This document shows positions 16,902 through 25,475 of a DNA stretch of 64,000 nucleotides, in pieces. The stretch is taken from the NCBI RefSeq assembly GCF_000758665.1, contig NZ_CP009285.1:1-64000 (forward strand). Reading direction: 5' to 3'. The notes beneath the pieces are model-generated. The model saw only the letters and a list, made by a program, of their open reading frames with translations. It was not told where the DNA came from and ran no database searches. The DNA comes from Paenibacillus borealis. GTDB lineage: Bacteria > Bacillota > Bacilli > Paenibacillales > Paenibacillaceae. Each line of letters opens with the position of its first letter. The first letter of the stretch is position 1. Position numbers and translations under genes: made by a program.

Positions 16902-17018
16902 TTTGGTGGCGATAGCGGAGGGGTTCCACGCGTACCCATCCCGAACACGACCGTTAAGCCCTCCAGCGCCGATGGTACTTGGACCGAAGGGTCCTGGGAG
17001 AGTAGGACGCCGCCAAGC
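16902..17018 (+). rRNA. 5S ribosomal RNA
   Basis: This is a 117-nt 5S RNA beginning TTTGGTGGCGATAGCGG and ending GACGCCGCCAAGC, with complementary ends and the conserved loop CCCATCCCGAACACG. It is the last gene of the operon, followed at once by a terminator. Confidence 0.97.
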
Positions 17019-17024
17019 ACATGA

Positions 17025-17057
17025 AGCCATTGTTGAGCAATCGACAATGGCTTTTTT
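17025..17057 (+). terminator. Terminator of the rRNA operon
   Basis: Perfect arms AGCCATTGT (17025-17033) and ACAATGGCT (17044-17052) are followed by a run of T residues to 17057. Confidence 0.9.
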
Positions 17058-17276
17058 GTATATATACAGAGGTAAAGAGGGCAAAAAGCAGAAATCAGAA
17101 ATAAAACGCTTACAAACGAGTGACATTTTTGTTACCGACGAGTCGATAGTTCCAAGTATAATAGAAAAGTGCAAATATTAAGCAGAGGCCTTAATACGAA
17201 TGAACTACAGATAAATTCTAACTTTGAATTTTCTTGCGTCTTTAGATGCATGGTAGAGGTAAGGAGGATTTAAGGT

Positions 17277-17690
17277 ATGAAGCGAACCCAACCTTTATGG
17301 ATATTAGTTATTCTTTGTATAGTTGGAGTTATGCTGGCCGGTTGCGGAACGAAAGAGCCGGCCTGGGAAACGTTTGACGGCGCACTCAATGAGAAGAGTT
17401 TTCCGGTTCCCAAAGAAGCGAGTTCTCCTGACAGGACAACTACAAATGTGGCCATGGATTATGTAAGGTACTCTTTACCCGGACTGAAAGAGAAGAAGGG
17501 TGTACCTGAACCTTATCTTGAGGAGATCAAGGCATGGGGATGGGAGGAGCAGAGTAATGAGGATTCCGGAAGCTCCCGTGTTTTTCAGAAAGAAGGACTT
17601 ATTGTACATTTAACCGTGCATGATGGCTACTTCATTGTAATGATCCCGAAGGAAAAGAAAGTCACGACGAAAGGCTTAAAGAGCAAATGA
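17277..17690 (+). CDS. Predicted lipoprotein of unknown function
   Basis: This 137-residue protein has a lipoprotein signal peptide: two basic residues, a hydrophobic core at about 8-20 and the lipobox LAGC with the modified cysteine at C23. It would be tethered to the outer face of the membrane. The remaining 114 residues are charged and mixed alpha/beta in character and match no family I recognise. ATG 17277 has a clear AAGGAGG site at 17261-17267. A TATAAT at 17157-17162 may be part of its promoter. It appears monocistronic, with its own terminator. Confidence 0.8.
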   Translation: MKRTQPLWILVILCIVGVMLAGCGTKEPAWETFDGALNEKSFPVPKEASSPDRTTTNVAMDYVRYSLPGLKEKKGVPEPYLEEIKAWGWEEQSNEDSGSSRVFQKEGLIVHLTVHDGYFIVMIPKEKKVTTKGLKSK

Positions 17691-17725
17691 AAAAATCGCC
17701 GTCCGCATGTGGATGGCGATTTTTT
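17691..17725 (+). terminator. Intrinsic terminator after the lipoprotein gene
   Basis: Arms 17691-17704 and 17711-17724 (AAAAATCGCC.. / ..GGCGATTTTT, one G-T pair) give a hairpin flanked by A and T runs, so it may work in both directions. Confidence 0.85.
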
Positions 17726-17773
17726 GTGTGGGATGCAGATTGAATATGCACCCTTATGTATGATTGCCTAAGA

Positions 17774-18298
17774 TTATTGGGCGTAATAGGAGGCGTCAGC
17801 CGGATTGAACTTCAGCATGCCGTCTTTCGCTTCGCTGCGCAGCCGCAGGAGGGTATACAGGCGGGGCAGCAGTAGCCATAGATGGCAAATCACTAAAGAG
17901 GCAGTAAACGCAGGCGGAGCCCAGACGATAAAGAGCGCTGTAATGCAGAGGCCGATCCACAGGTTATGCATTTGTACCTTCCGGAAGATACCATAGTTGA
18001 TATATTGATCAGGCATATAACCCGGCCAAGGCAGTTGAAGGGACATTTTCCACCGCTTTACGATAGGGTGACCGGAGATCAGCAGGACTGATCGTGAAAT
18101 GACATATTGAATCCATAGCATTACCGGTCCGGCAATAATCATGAACAGAATGCTCAGCCAGGATAAGAAAACCGTTTCCAGCACAAGGAACACAAAAGGA
18201 AGCGCAATATAGACCCGCAGCAGGGGTGCGGAAATATTAATTTTTTTGATAAGCTTGTATTGATAGAATGTAGCAGCGCCTTTGGTGTTTGGTTCCAT
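17774..18298 (-). CDS. Predicted multi-pass membrane protein of unknown function
   Basis: This 174-residue hydrophobic protein has about four to five membrane segments (about residues 25-45, 50-72, 115-133 and 135-150) and a short polar C-terminus. No recognisable motif was found. AGGAGG lies about 14 bases upstream of the ATG at 18298 on the minus strand, a little far but plausible. It runs against the surrounding genes and has no B. subtilis counterpart at this place. It could be a small accessory membrane protein of the lineage. Confidence 0.7.
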   Translation of the reverse strand: MEPNTKGAATFYQYKLIKKINISAPLLRVYIALPFVFLVLETVFLSWLSILFMIIAGPVMLWIQYVISRSVLLISGHPIVKRWKMSLQLPWPGYMPDQYINYGIFRKVQMHNLWIGLCITALFIVWAPPAFTASLVICHLWLLLPRLYTLLRLRSEAKDGMLKFNPADASYYAQ

Positions 18299-18448
18299 AA
18301 AGAAAATTCAGACCTCCTCACAAGTTCTCTTGTTATTAATATCGGCCTAACTGTGTATTTTATTAAACCCGGGATCAGATACACCGATTGGGCTTTAGAC
18401 GAATATATATATTTCAGGCTATGATGGATAGGAAAAAACTATGAAAAG

Positions 18449-18478
18449 GTTTAAAATGATAGAAGGTGTACCATACTA
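18449..18478 (+). promoter_or_regulatory. Sigma-F/sigma-G-type promoter of csfB
   Basis: GTTTA at 18449-18453 and CATACTA at 18472-18478 are separated by exactly 18 bases, the spacing and -10 element of forespore promoters, and the -35 fits the sigma-F form GYWTA. In B. subtilis csfB is a sigma-F target, so the fit is expected. Confidence 0.65.
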
Positions 18479-18506
18479 TTCTTAAAAGAGTCAAGGTGGG
18501 ATGAAT

Positions 18507-18692
18507 ATGGAACAGCAAATCGCGCAGGCCTGCATCATCTGCGGGCAAGAAAAGGAAGAGGGCATTGTGATTGTCTCGCATTTCATCTGTGAAGATTGTG
18601 AGAGTGAGATGGTGCGTACAGAGGCTGAAGATGCCAAGTACCGTTTTTTCATTGGCCGGATGAAGAAGATCAATCTGCAGAAGAATGCCTAG
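18507..18692 (+). CDS. csfB: Anti-sigma-G factor Gin (CsfB)
   Basis: Gin is a small zinc protein made in the forespore that binds sigma-G (and sigma-E) to keep it off until the right time. The 61-residue product carries the two zinc-binding pairs C9/C12 (CIICG) and C28/C31 (CEDC), with a GI-VIVSHFIC core typical of the family. The start was placed at ATG 18507, seven bases after AAGGTGG at 18493-18499. The upstream ATG at 18501 would sit too close. As in B. subtilis it opens the region leading to tmk and holB. Confidence 0.9.
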   Translation: MEQQIAQACIICGQEKEEGIVIVSHFICEDCESEMVRTEAEDAKYRFFIGRMKKINLQKNA

Positions 18693-18913
18693 CAAGAGAA
18701 GCAGCACTTAGAGTTTACAGGATAGTATATAAAGAGCGGGCGGTGGATTTGTGTCGCGTTGGCTGCAAATAAAAGGATTCATCTAACGGTTTCTCCGCCA
18801 GGGTATGGTGAGAGGGGCCGTTTTGTTGTTGCGGGAAGAGTTTGGGCAGAATAATAGGCGTTTGGGTATATTTGCGTTAAAATAGAAGGTAACCCCCAGG
18901 GAAGGAAGAACAA

Positions 18914-20662
18914 ATGAACAATCTACAGCCTGGCAGGGCACCTGTATACGAAATGCTGGAACAATATAGACTTAAGGATGATATATCTTATCATGTGCCT
19001 GGTCACAAAAATGGCGAGGCTTACCGGGATACCCCGGATGCAGGGTATCTGGCGGAAGTGATGCGTCATGATGTGACCGAGATTACCGGAACCGATGATC
19101 TTCATCATCCTGAAGGGGTCATTCAGGAGGCGCAGGAGCTGGCGGCGGATTGTTTCGGCGCCGAGGAAAGCTTCTTTCTGGTTGGCGGCAGCACATCGGG
19201 GAATCTGGCACTTATTCTGACCGTTTGCCCTGAGCCGGGCATGCTGCTTATTCTGCAGCGTAATGTCCACAAGTCTGTAATCCACGGGTTGATGCTGGCC
19301 GGGGCGCGTGTTGTATTCCTGGAGCCGCAGATTGACCCGGACAGCGGGCTTGCAGTTGCTCCGGCTGCAGAAACGGTGCAGGCTGCGCTGGCAGCATACC
19401 CTGAGGCTGCCGCCGTGCTGGTCACCATGCCGAATTACTACGGCATGGGCAGTGACCTTGCGCCCCTCGCGCAGGCCTGTCACGACAGCGGGATTCCGCT
19501 GCTGGTAGACGAGGCGCACGGGGCGCATTACGGGCAGCACCCGGCGCTGCCAGCCGGGGCGCTTGCCCAGGGCGCGGACGGCGTGGTGCAGTCCACGCAT
19601 AAGATGCTGACGGCGCTGACGATGGGCGCCATGCTGCATGTGCAAGGGCCATGGCTCGACCGCGCGCTGCTCCGCCAGCGCCTCGCCATGGTGCAGAGCT
19701 CCAGCCCATCCTACCCCGTGATGGCTTCGCTCGATCTGGCCCGGCGGCTGCTGCACAGCCAGCGCGCCGGTGCCTTCACGGCGGGGCTCGCCGCCGTGGA
19801 CGTACTGCGGCGCGGCCTGGCTGCGCTGCCGCGCTTTCAGCTGCTGCAGCCGGCGGGGCCGCTGCAGCGCACCTGCGGCGATGCTGACGCCGCAGAGACA
19901 GATACGCCGCCGCAACGCGGGGCGGCGTACGGGACACAGGACCCCTTTAAGGCCGTCATTTATGACGCCGCCGGGGTCCTGGGGGGCTTCGAGCTGCAGC
20001 GCAGGCTCGAGGCGAAGGGGATCGTGCCGGAGATGAGCGACGACCGGCACGTGGTTCTGGCCTTCAGCCTCGGCTCGAAGGCAGAGGATGCAGCGGTGCT
20101 GCTGGAGGCGTTGCGGGATATCGCGGCGCAGACAGCCTGCGGGGTGCCGCAGACGGACGGCACAGAAGCAGCTTGTGACTCCGGGGCCAGGTATGCTGCT
20201 GGTTCCGGCTCTGCTCCTGAGGAGGCAGCAGGGGCTGGCCTTGTCGCTGGCTCTAGCCCTATCGCGGAATCTCAACCGGATTCCGCCTCCATGACCGTAA
20301 GGGCTGCTGCATCATATAATAATAGCGAAGAGGTTATACCAGCCTCTCTCAGCCATAATTCCACGTGGAACAATTTCAGCGCATCGCTGATCTCAGCTCC
20401 GGTCCCGTTCTCCACGAAGCCGGTGGCCGCTGGTGAGACAGAGAGTATAACGCTTGAAGCAAGTGCGGGCCGAGTGGCGGCCGAGATGGTTATTCCGTAT
20501 CCGCCGGGTATACCGCTGCTCTATCCCGGAGAGATCATAACAGGGTCCATATGCGGCAGGCTGGGCAGCCTACGTGAAGGCGGGGCTAAGTTTCAGGCCT
20601 GTGCCGATCCCGCCTTACAGCATATTAAGGTGTACAACATTCAGAAGGGCGGAGAAGTATAA
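18914..20662 (+). CDS. Orn/Lys/Arg decarboxylase-family PLP enzyme with a low-complexity linker (YaaO-like)
   Basis: This is a fold-type-I PLP enzyme of the ornithine/lysine/arginine decarboxylase group. Seen: VPGHKNG near the N-terminus, the aspartate that contacts PLP in DEAHGAH (D199), and the Schiff-base lysine K230 in STHKML. The aminotransferase-like body ends near residue 410. A roughly 110-residue stretch rich in Ala, Ser, Gly and Glu follows, and the C-terminal domain resumes at about 526 with VIPYPPGIPLLYPGE. At 582 residues the protein is about 100 longer than usual because of that linker. Bases 19450-20160 are strikingly GC-rich. The gene precedes tmk as yaaO does in B. subtilis. 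Substrate is not determined by the sequence. Confidence 0.9.
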   Translation: MNNLQPGRAPVYEMLEQYRLKDDISYHVPGHKNGEAYRDTPDAGYLAEVMRHDVTEITGTDDLHHPEGVIQEAQELAADCFGAEESFFLVGGSTSGNLALILTVCPEPGMLLILQRNVHKSVIHGLMLAGARVVFLEPQIDPDSGLAVAPAAETVQAALAAYPEAAAVLVTMPNYYGMGSDLAPLAQACHDSGIPLLVDEAHGAHYGQHPALPAGALAQGADGVVQSTHKMLTALTMGAMLHVQGPWLDRALLRQRLAMVQSSSPSYPVMASLDLARRLLHSQRAGAFTAGLAAVDVLRRGLAALPRFQLLQPAGPLQRTCGDADAAETDTPPQRGAAYGTQDPFKAVIYDAAGVLGGFELQRRLEAKGIVPEMSDDRHVVLAFSLGSKAEDAAVLLEALRDIAAQTACGVPQTDGTEAACDSGARYAAGSGSAPEEAAGAGLVAGSSPIAESQPDSASMTVRAAASYNNSEEVIPASLSHNSTWNNFSASLISAPVPFSTKPVAAGETESITLEASAGRVAAEMVIPYPPGIPLLYPGEIITGSICGRLGSLREGGAKFQACADPALQHIKVYNIQKGGEV

Positions 20663-21304
20663 GTGAAGCGAGAAGGTTTCTTCATTACTCTGGAGGGAGG
20701 CGACGGCTCCGGTAAAACAACCGTACTCGGCAGAGTAGCGGCTTATCTGCAGAATCATTCCATGCCCTACTTAATCACCCGCGAACCGGGCGGAATTGAA
20801 ATCGCCGAGAAGATCCGCTCCATAATTCTGGACCCGGCGCATACAGCCATGGATGCGCGGACAGAAGCACTGTTATATGCGGCAGCAAGAAGCCAGCATC
20901 TGGCGGAAGTAGTCGAGCCAGCGCTACAGGAAGGGATTACTGTGCTCTGCGACCGTTTTGTAGACAGCAGCCTGGTCTATCAAGGCTATGCTAGAGGACT
21001 TGGCATTGAGGAAGTGTGGGGAATTAACCGGTTTGCGACCGGCGGCAGGATGCCTGATCTTACGTTCTATCTGGATGTAGATCCCGAGGTGGGGCTGTCA
21101 CGGATAGCGGCCAATCAGAACCGGGAAGTCAATCGTCTGGATCTGGAAAGTCTTGAATTTCATCAGAAGGTAAAAGCCGGTTATCAGCTCGTGGTGGATT
21201 CCGATCCGCAGCGGATTGTTGTTCTTGATGCTAACCGCCCGATCCATATGGTGGAGCAGGACATCGTACAGACACTGAAGGACAGAATATTAAAGGATTT
21301 CTAA
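20663..21304 (+). CDS. tmk: Thymidylate kinase
   Basis: Tmk phosphorylates dTMP to dTDP for DNA synthesis. The 213-residue protein has the P-loop GGDGSGKTT at residues 12-20, the DRFVDSS substrate motif and the TREPGG segment typical of the family. The GTG start directly abuts the stop codon of the decarboxylase gene, indicating translational coupling. GGAGAAG at 20651-20657 serves as ribosome site. The gene starts the tmk-darA-yaaR-holB-ricT-yabA block. Confidence 0.97.
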   Translation: MKREGFFITLEGGDGSGKTTVLGRVAAYLQNHSMPYLITREPGGIEIAEKIRSIILDPAHTAMDARTEALLYAAARSQHLAEVVEPALQEGITVLCDRFVDSSLVYQGYARGLGIEEVWGINRFATGGRMPDLTFYLDVDPEVGLSRIAANQNREVNRLDLESLEFHQKVKAGYQLVVDSDPQRIVVLDANRPIHMVEQDIVQTLKDRILKDF

Positions 21305-21343
21305 GATGTTTTGTCAAATAAACAATAGAGGTATAATGATTAA

Positions 21344-21748
<405 letters not shown>

Positions 21749-21788
21749 CGCATAATATAGCAATAAACCATAAGGGCGGTAGATACCT

Positions 21789-22232
21789 TTGAAGATCAAC
21801 CCGGGCTACAGGCCCTTAAAAAGTGAATTGTCGACCACGGAAGCTGACCGGCGGCCTGTGGTGCAAAAGAACTTTAACGATGTATTTCAGCAGCAAAGTG
21901 AACAAAAAACAATAGATGAACTGAACCGCCAGATTAAAGATATCCAGCAGCAAGGCGACCGGCTCTCCAAATCAATGACCGTCCGTGAACTGGCTATCTA
22001 CCGGAATATGATCAAACGGTTTCTGGAGGAGACTGCACGCCGCGGAGTGATCCTGAAGGAAACCAAGGGCTGGGACCGGCGCGGCCGGGGCAAACGCTAC
22101 AAGCTGCTGGATGAGATTGATGCCGCTCTGCTGAATATGGCAGATGATCTGCTCGATAGTGAACAGGGCCGGATTGATCTGCTCGGACGGGTCGGAGAAA
22201 TCCGCGGGCTGCTGATTAACCTTTCGTTCTGA
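21789..22232 (+). CDS. yaaR: YaaR family protein (DUF327)
   Basis: This 147-residue helical, charged protein has the length and position of B. subtilis YaaR, between darA and holB. The family (DUF327) has no established function. The central part contains the conserved MTVRELAIYRNMIKRFLEE stretch. The start is read as TTG 21789, preceded by AGGGCGG at 21773-21779. It is part of the tmk-holB transcript. Confidence 0.88.
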   Translation: MKINPGYRPLKSELSTTEADRRPVVQKNFNDVFQQQSEQKTIDELNRQIKDIQQQGDRLSKSMTVRELAIYRNMIKRFLEETARRGVILKETKGWDRRGRGKRYKLLDEIDAALLNMADDLLDSEQGRIDLLGRVGEIRGLLINLSF

Positions 22233-22249
22233 CAAACTTGGAGGAATAT

Positions 22250-23224
22250 ATGTCTTTTGATGAACTATTAGGCCAGGAGGATGCCAAGCGGCTGCTTCAA
22301 AATGCCTTACGCAAGGACGCTGTAAGTCATGCTTATCTGTTCACCGGCCCGCCAGGAAGCGGTCAGGTCAGAATGGCTATGACGTTCGCCCAAGCGATAT
22401 TCTGCACCAAGTGCAAGGATGATGCCTGCGGGGAATGTCTGGAGTGTCGTAAGGTAGAGCATGGCAACCATCCCGATTTATCGTTGCTGCGGCCCGACGG
22501 GGCGAGTATTAAGATTGACCAGATCCGTGAACTTCAGCGCGTTTTTTCCTACCGCTCGGAAGGAATCAACCCGAAGGTTTATATTATAGAAGGAGCGGAC
22601 AAAATGACGGTGCAAGCCGCAAACAGTCTGCTGAAATTTCTGGAGGAGCCTCCTGCTCCTGCGGTAGGTATTCTGATCTCCGATAACAGCAGTTCCCTGC
22701 TGCCGACGATCCAGTCCAGAACCCAGCGCATTCCGTTTAGCCCGCTCCATCCGGATATTATGCTTCAGGCGCTGTCCGGTGAAGGGGTTCCGGTGCCGCT
22801 GGCACGGTGCGCGGTATCACTGACTGCAGGTCTTGACGGCTGCAGGGAACTTTTGGCACAGAATTGGTTTGCAGAAATGAGAAATCTAGTGTTACAATTA
22901 GCAAAGGAGTCTTTGGGCAAAGGCAGCTCCGCGGTAGCAACTGCAGGGCAGAAGGTGTTCAAGACCGGGCTTGGTGAACATTTGGATATTCTATTCAGCA
23001 TGTTTCACTTATGGTTCAAAGATATGCTCTACTTCCTGTACCGAAAGCACGAAAGTATCGTTTTCATAGATCAGTTAGACTTCATTTCCAAGGCTGCCCG
23101 TCAGCGGAGTACGGAACAATGGGTAGCTTACATGGAATTTGCGGTGGAGAGCAAGCGCAGGCTCCGCTCCAATACCAATACCCAGTTGTGTTTGGAGCAG
23201 TTCTTAATCCGGTTAGAAATTTAA
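22250..23224 (+). CDS. holB: DNA polymerase III delta' subunit
   Basis: Delta' is the stator of the clamp loader that places the DnaN ring on DNA. The 324-residue protein shows HAYLFTGPPGSG, a four-cysteine zinc module (CTKC...CGECLEC), the NSLLKFLEEPP motif and the sensor region IQSRTQ. The P-loop reads GPPGSGQV, with glutamine where ATPases have the catalytic lysine, fitting a non-hydrolysing role. ATG 22250 was chosen because GGAGG lies at 22240-22244. A TTG at 22238 would overlap that site. Confidence 0.94.
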   Translation: MSFDELLGQEDAKRLLQNALRKDAVSHAYLFTGPPGSGQVRMAMTFAQAIFCTKCKDDACGECLECRKVEHGNHPDLSLLRPDGASIKIDQIRELQRVFSYRSEGINPKVYIIEGADKMTVQAANSLLKFLEEPPAPAVGILISDNSSSLLPTIQSRTQRIPFSPLHPDIMLQALSGEGVPVPLARCAVSLTAGLDGCRELLAQNWFAEMRNLVLQLAKESLGKGSSAVATAGQKVFKTGLGEHLDILFSMFHLWFKDMLYFLYRKHESIVFIDQLDFISKAARQRSTEQWVAYMEFAVESKRRLRSNTNTQLCLEQFLIRLEI

Positions 23225-23375
23225 CAGGCCGGGTTATTTATGATAAATCCTCCGGATAAACGCTTCAGCACCTGGAAGTACGGGTTTAACGGATGAGGAA
23301 GGACAAGCAGCATGGATCATCTGGGAAGCAGGCTTGCTTAAGGATTCCTTTACCGGCAAACAAGGGGGTTAATTT

Positions 23376-24176
23376 TTGTACAGCGTAGTAGGTGTCCGCT
23401 TCAAAAAAGCGGGTAAAATATATTATTTTGATCCACTTGACTTCCCGATTGAACGCGATCAATGCGTAATTGTTGAGACAGCAAGAGGGGTCGAATACGG
23501 TAAGGTTGTCGTTGGCAAAAAAGAGGTGCAGGAAGCAGACGTTGTACTGCCGCTCAAGAAGGTCATGCGTATTGCCGGTGAAACCGACGCGCGTGTGGTC
23601 GAAGAGAACAAAGGTGCTGCAAAGGACGCTTTTACCACCTGTTTAAATAAAATCCGCGATCATGGCCTCAAAATGAAGCTTGTGGATGTGGAGTTTACGT
23701 TTGACCGTAATAAGATTATTTTTTATTTCACTGCTGAGGGCCGCGTGGATTTCCGCGAACTGGTTAAGGACCTGGCAAGTATTTTCCGGACCCGCATCGA
23801 GCTCCGGCAGATAGGTGTACGTGATGAAGCCAAGATGCTTGGCGGACTTGGACCTTGCGGGCGGGTGCTCTGCTGTTCCTCCTGGCTGGGCGATTTCGAG
23901 CCTGTGTCCATCAAGATGGCCAAGGACCAGAACCTCTCGCTTAACCCGACCAAGATCTCGGGATTATGCGGACGGCTGATGTGTTGTCTGAAGTTTGAGC
24001 ATGATAATTATGAGAGCACGAAGGAAGAAATGCCGGCGGTAGGCAAAATCGTCGTAACCTCACTGGGTGATGGCAAAGTAGTTGGTATTAATGCCGGAAG
24101 CCGCACGGTTCATGTGCAGTTGTTTGAAGTGGGCAAAGTTAAAGAACTTCCAATGGATGATGTTGTCGTCAAGTAA
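23376..24176 (+). CDS. ricT: PSP1-domain protein RicT (YaaT)
   Basis: RicT forms the RicA-RicF-RicT complex that binds Fe-S clusters and acts with RNase Y in mRNA maturation. In B. subtilis it also promotes Spo0A activation. The 266-residue product has the PSP1 fold and the cysteine motifs CGRVLCC and CGRLMCC that ligate clusters. The start is TTG 23376, with AAGGGGG at 23362-23368. The 151 bases between holB and ricT hold no supported gene. Confidence 0.95.
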   Translation: MYSVVGVRFKKAGKIYYFDPLDFPIERDQCVIVETARGVEYGKVVVGKKEVQEADVVLPLKKVMRIAGETDARVVEENKGAAKDAFTTCLNKIRDHGLKMKLVDVEFTFDRNKIIFYFTAEGRVDFRELVKDLASIFRTRIELRQIGVRDEAKMLGGLGPCGRVLCCSSWLGDFEPVSIKMAKDQNLSLNPTKISGLCGRLMCCLKFEHDNYESTKEEMPAVGKIVVTSLGDGKVVGINAGSRTVHVQLFEVGKVKELPMDDVVVK

Positions 24177-24207
24177 ACCATTATAAGGTTACTTTCGGGG
24201 TGGAAAC

Positions 24208-24570
24208 TTGGAGAAGAAAAATATATTTGCACACATGCAGGAGATGGAAGCGCAGATGGATGAAATGCGCACCACTCTAGGAGATTGGAAACAGACGGTT
24301 AAAGAGCTGATGGAAGCTAATCAGAAGCTTAGTCTGGAGAATGAGCAGCTACGTATCATATTGAAAAGGGAAGCCCCTCTGGATAAGGCCGCTCTTTCTG
24401 CTGAGGCGGAGGCTATACTCGCTGCCGAAGGCAAAGAAGAGGTTGTCGGAGAAGGTTACGATAATCTGGCCAGGCTGTACCATGAAGGCTTTCACATCTG
24501 CAATGTCTATTTCGGACATTTGCGAACGGAAGGCGATTGTCTGTTCTGCCTTTCCTTTCTTAATAAATGA
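24208..24570 (+). CDS. yabA: Replication initiation control protein YabA
   Basis: YabA bridges DnaA and the DnaN clamp and restrains re-initiation. The 120-residue protein has an N-terminal coiled coil (about 1-55), a flexible acidic linker and a C-terminal zinc site with H96, C98, C111 and C114 in the HIC...CLFC segment. The TTG start at 24208 is preceded by GGGGTGG. Genes for all three partners (dnaA, dnaN, yabA) are in this window. Confidence 0.95.
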   Translation: MEKKNIFAHMQEMEAQMDEMRTTLGDWKQTVKELMEANQKLSLENEQLRIILKREAPLDKAALSAEAEAILAAEGKEEVVGEGYDNLARLYHEGFHICNVYFGHLRTEGDCLFCLSFLNK

Positions 24571-24579
24571 GGATATCCA

Positions 24580-24611
24580 GCCGTAGGAGATTTTCGCCTA
24601 CGGTTTTTTTT
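24580..24611 (+). terminator. Intrinsic terminator after yabA
   Basis: Arms CCGTAGG (24581-24587) and CCTACGG (24597-24603) are followed by eight T residues. Confidence 0.88.
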
Positions 24612-24698
24612 GAATTTGGAGTATATGCTTCGTAAGCAAGTTTAGTTTCGAAGGCTTATCAAGTAAACATATGTTCAACAAAACGTTAGGAGTGTACA

Positions 24699-25475
24699 AT
24701 GACGAATTCTTTTAATGATATTCCTGTGTCCTTGCATCCTGCAGAACGGATAGATGATTTGTTGACCCATGATCTGCGGATTATCCAGAGTGATGAAGTA
24801 TTCAGCTTCTCGATGGATGCTGTGCTTCTGGCCCGTTTCGCCGGCATACCGCCGCGCGGAAGAGTACTTGATCTGTGCACTGGCAACGGAGTAATTCCGA
24901 TGCTGCTGACCACCCGTACGAAAGCTTCTATTGAAGGAATAGAAATTCAGCCCCGTCTTGCCGACATGGCCCGGCGCAGTGTAGCTCTGAACGGGCTTAC
25001 GGAGCGGGTGCTGATTCATGAAGGCGATTTGCGGGAGCTGCATAATACTGCAGGCTATGGCGTATATGATGCAATAACGGTTAACCCCCCCTATATGCCG
25101 CTTAACGGGAGCGATCTGAAGCTGAATTCGCATCAGGCCATGGCCCGTCATGAAATCGGCTGTACGCTGGAGGAGGTCATTCAGGCCTGTGTCCGGCTTG
25201 TCCGTACTGGAGGCAAAGTCAGTATGGTACATAAGCCGCAGCGTCTGGTAGATATCATTAGTCTGATGCGTAAGCACCGGCTGGAACCGAAGCTGATCCG
25301 CTTTGTACACCCCCGTGCTCATCTGGAGGCGAATATGGTACTAATTGAAGCGGCGCGCGACGGGAAACCGGAGGTGCGTTTACAGCCGCCTTTAATCGTA
25401 TATAATGAGGACAATCAATACTGCCCGGAGATTATGGATATTTATTATGGGAACAAAGAGGATATCAGCCAATGA
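24699..25475 (+). CDS. yabB: tRNA1(Val) (adenine-N6)-methyltransferase (YabB/TrmN6)
   Basis: This is a Rossmann-fold SAM-dependent methyltransferase for the adenosine next to the anticodon of a valine tRNA. The 258-residue product has the SAM motif VLDLCTGNGVIPMLL and the catalytic NPPY tetrad of N6-adenine methylases. The ATG at 24699 follows TTAGGAG at 24685-24691. Its last four bases overlap the start of rsmI. In B. subtilis a GIY-YIG nuclease gene (yazA) lies between the two and is absent here. Confidence 0.92.
   Translation: MTNSFNDIPVSLHPAERIDDLLTHDLRIIQSDEVFSFSMDAVLLARFAGIPPRGRVLDLCTGNGVIPMLLTTRTKASIEGIEIQPRLADMARRSVALNGLTERVLIHEGDLRELHNTAGYGVYDAITVNPPYMPLNGSDLKLNSHQAMARHEIGCTLEEVIQACVRLVRTGGKVSMVHKPQRLVDIISLMRKHRLEPKLIRFVHPRAHLEANMVLIEAARDGKPEVRLQPPLIVYNEDNQYCPEIMDIYYGNKEDISQ

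Noticed and set aside
23225..23375. Very short frame (18 codons) from 23240 between holB and ricT
   Set aside because: No ribosome site and no similarity to anything I recognise.
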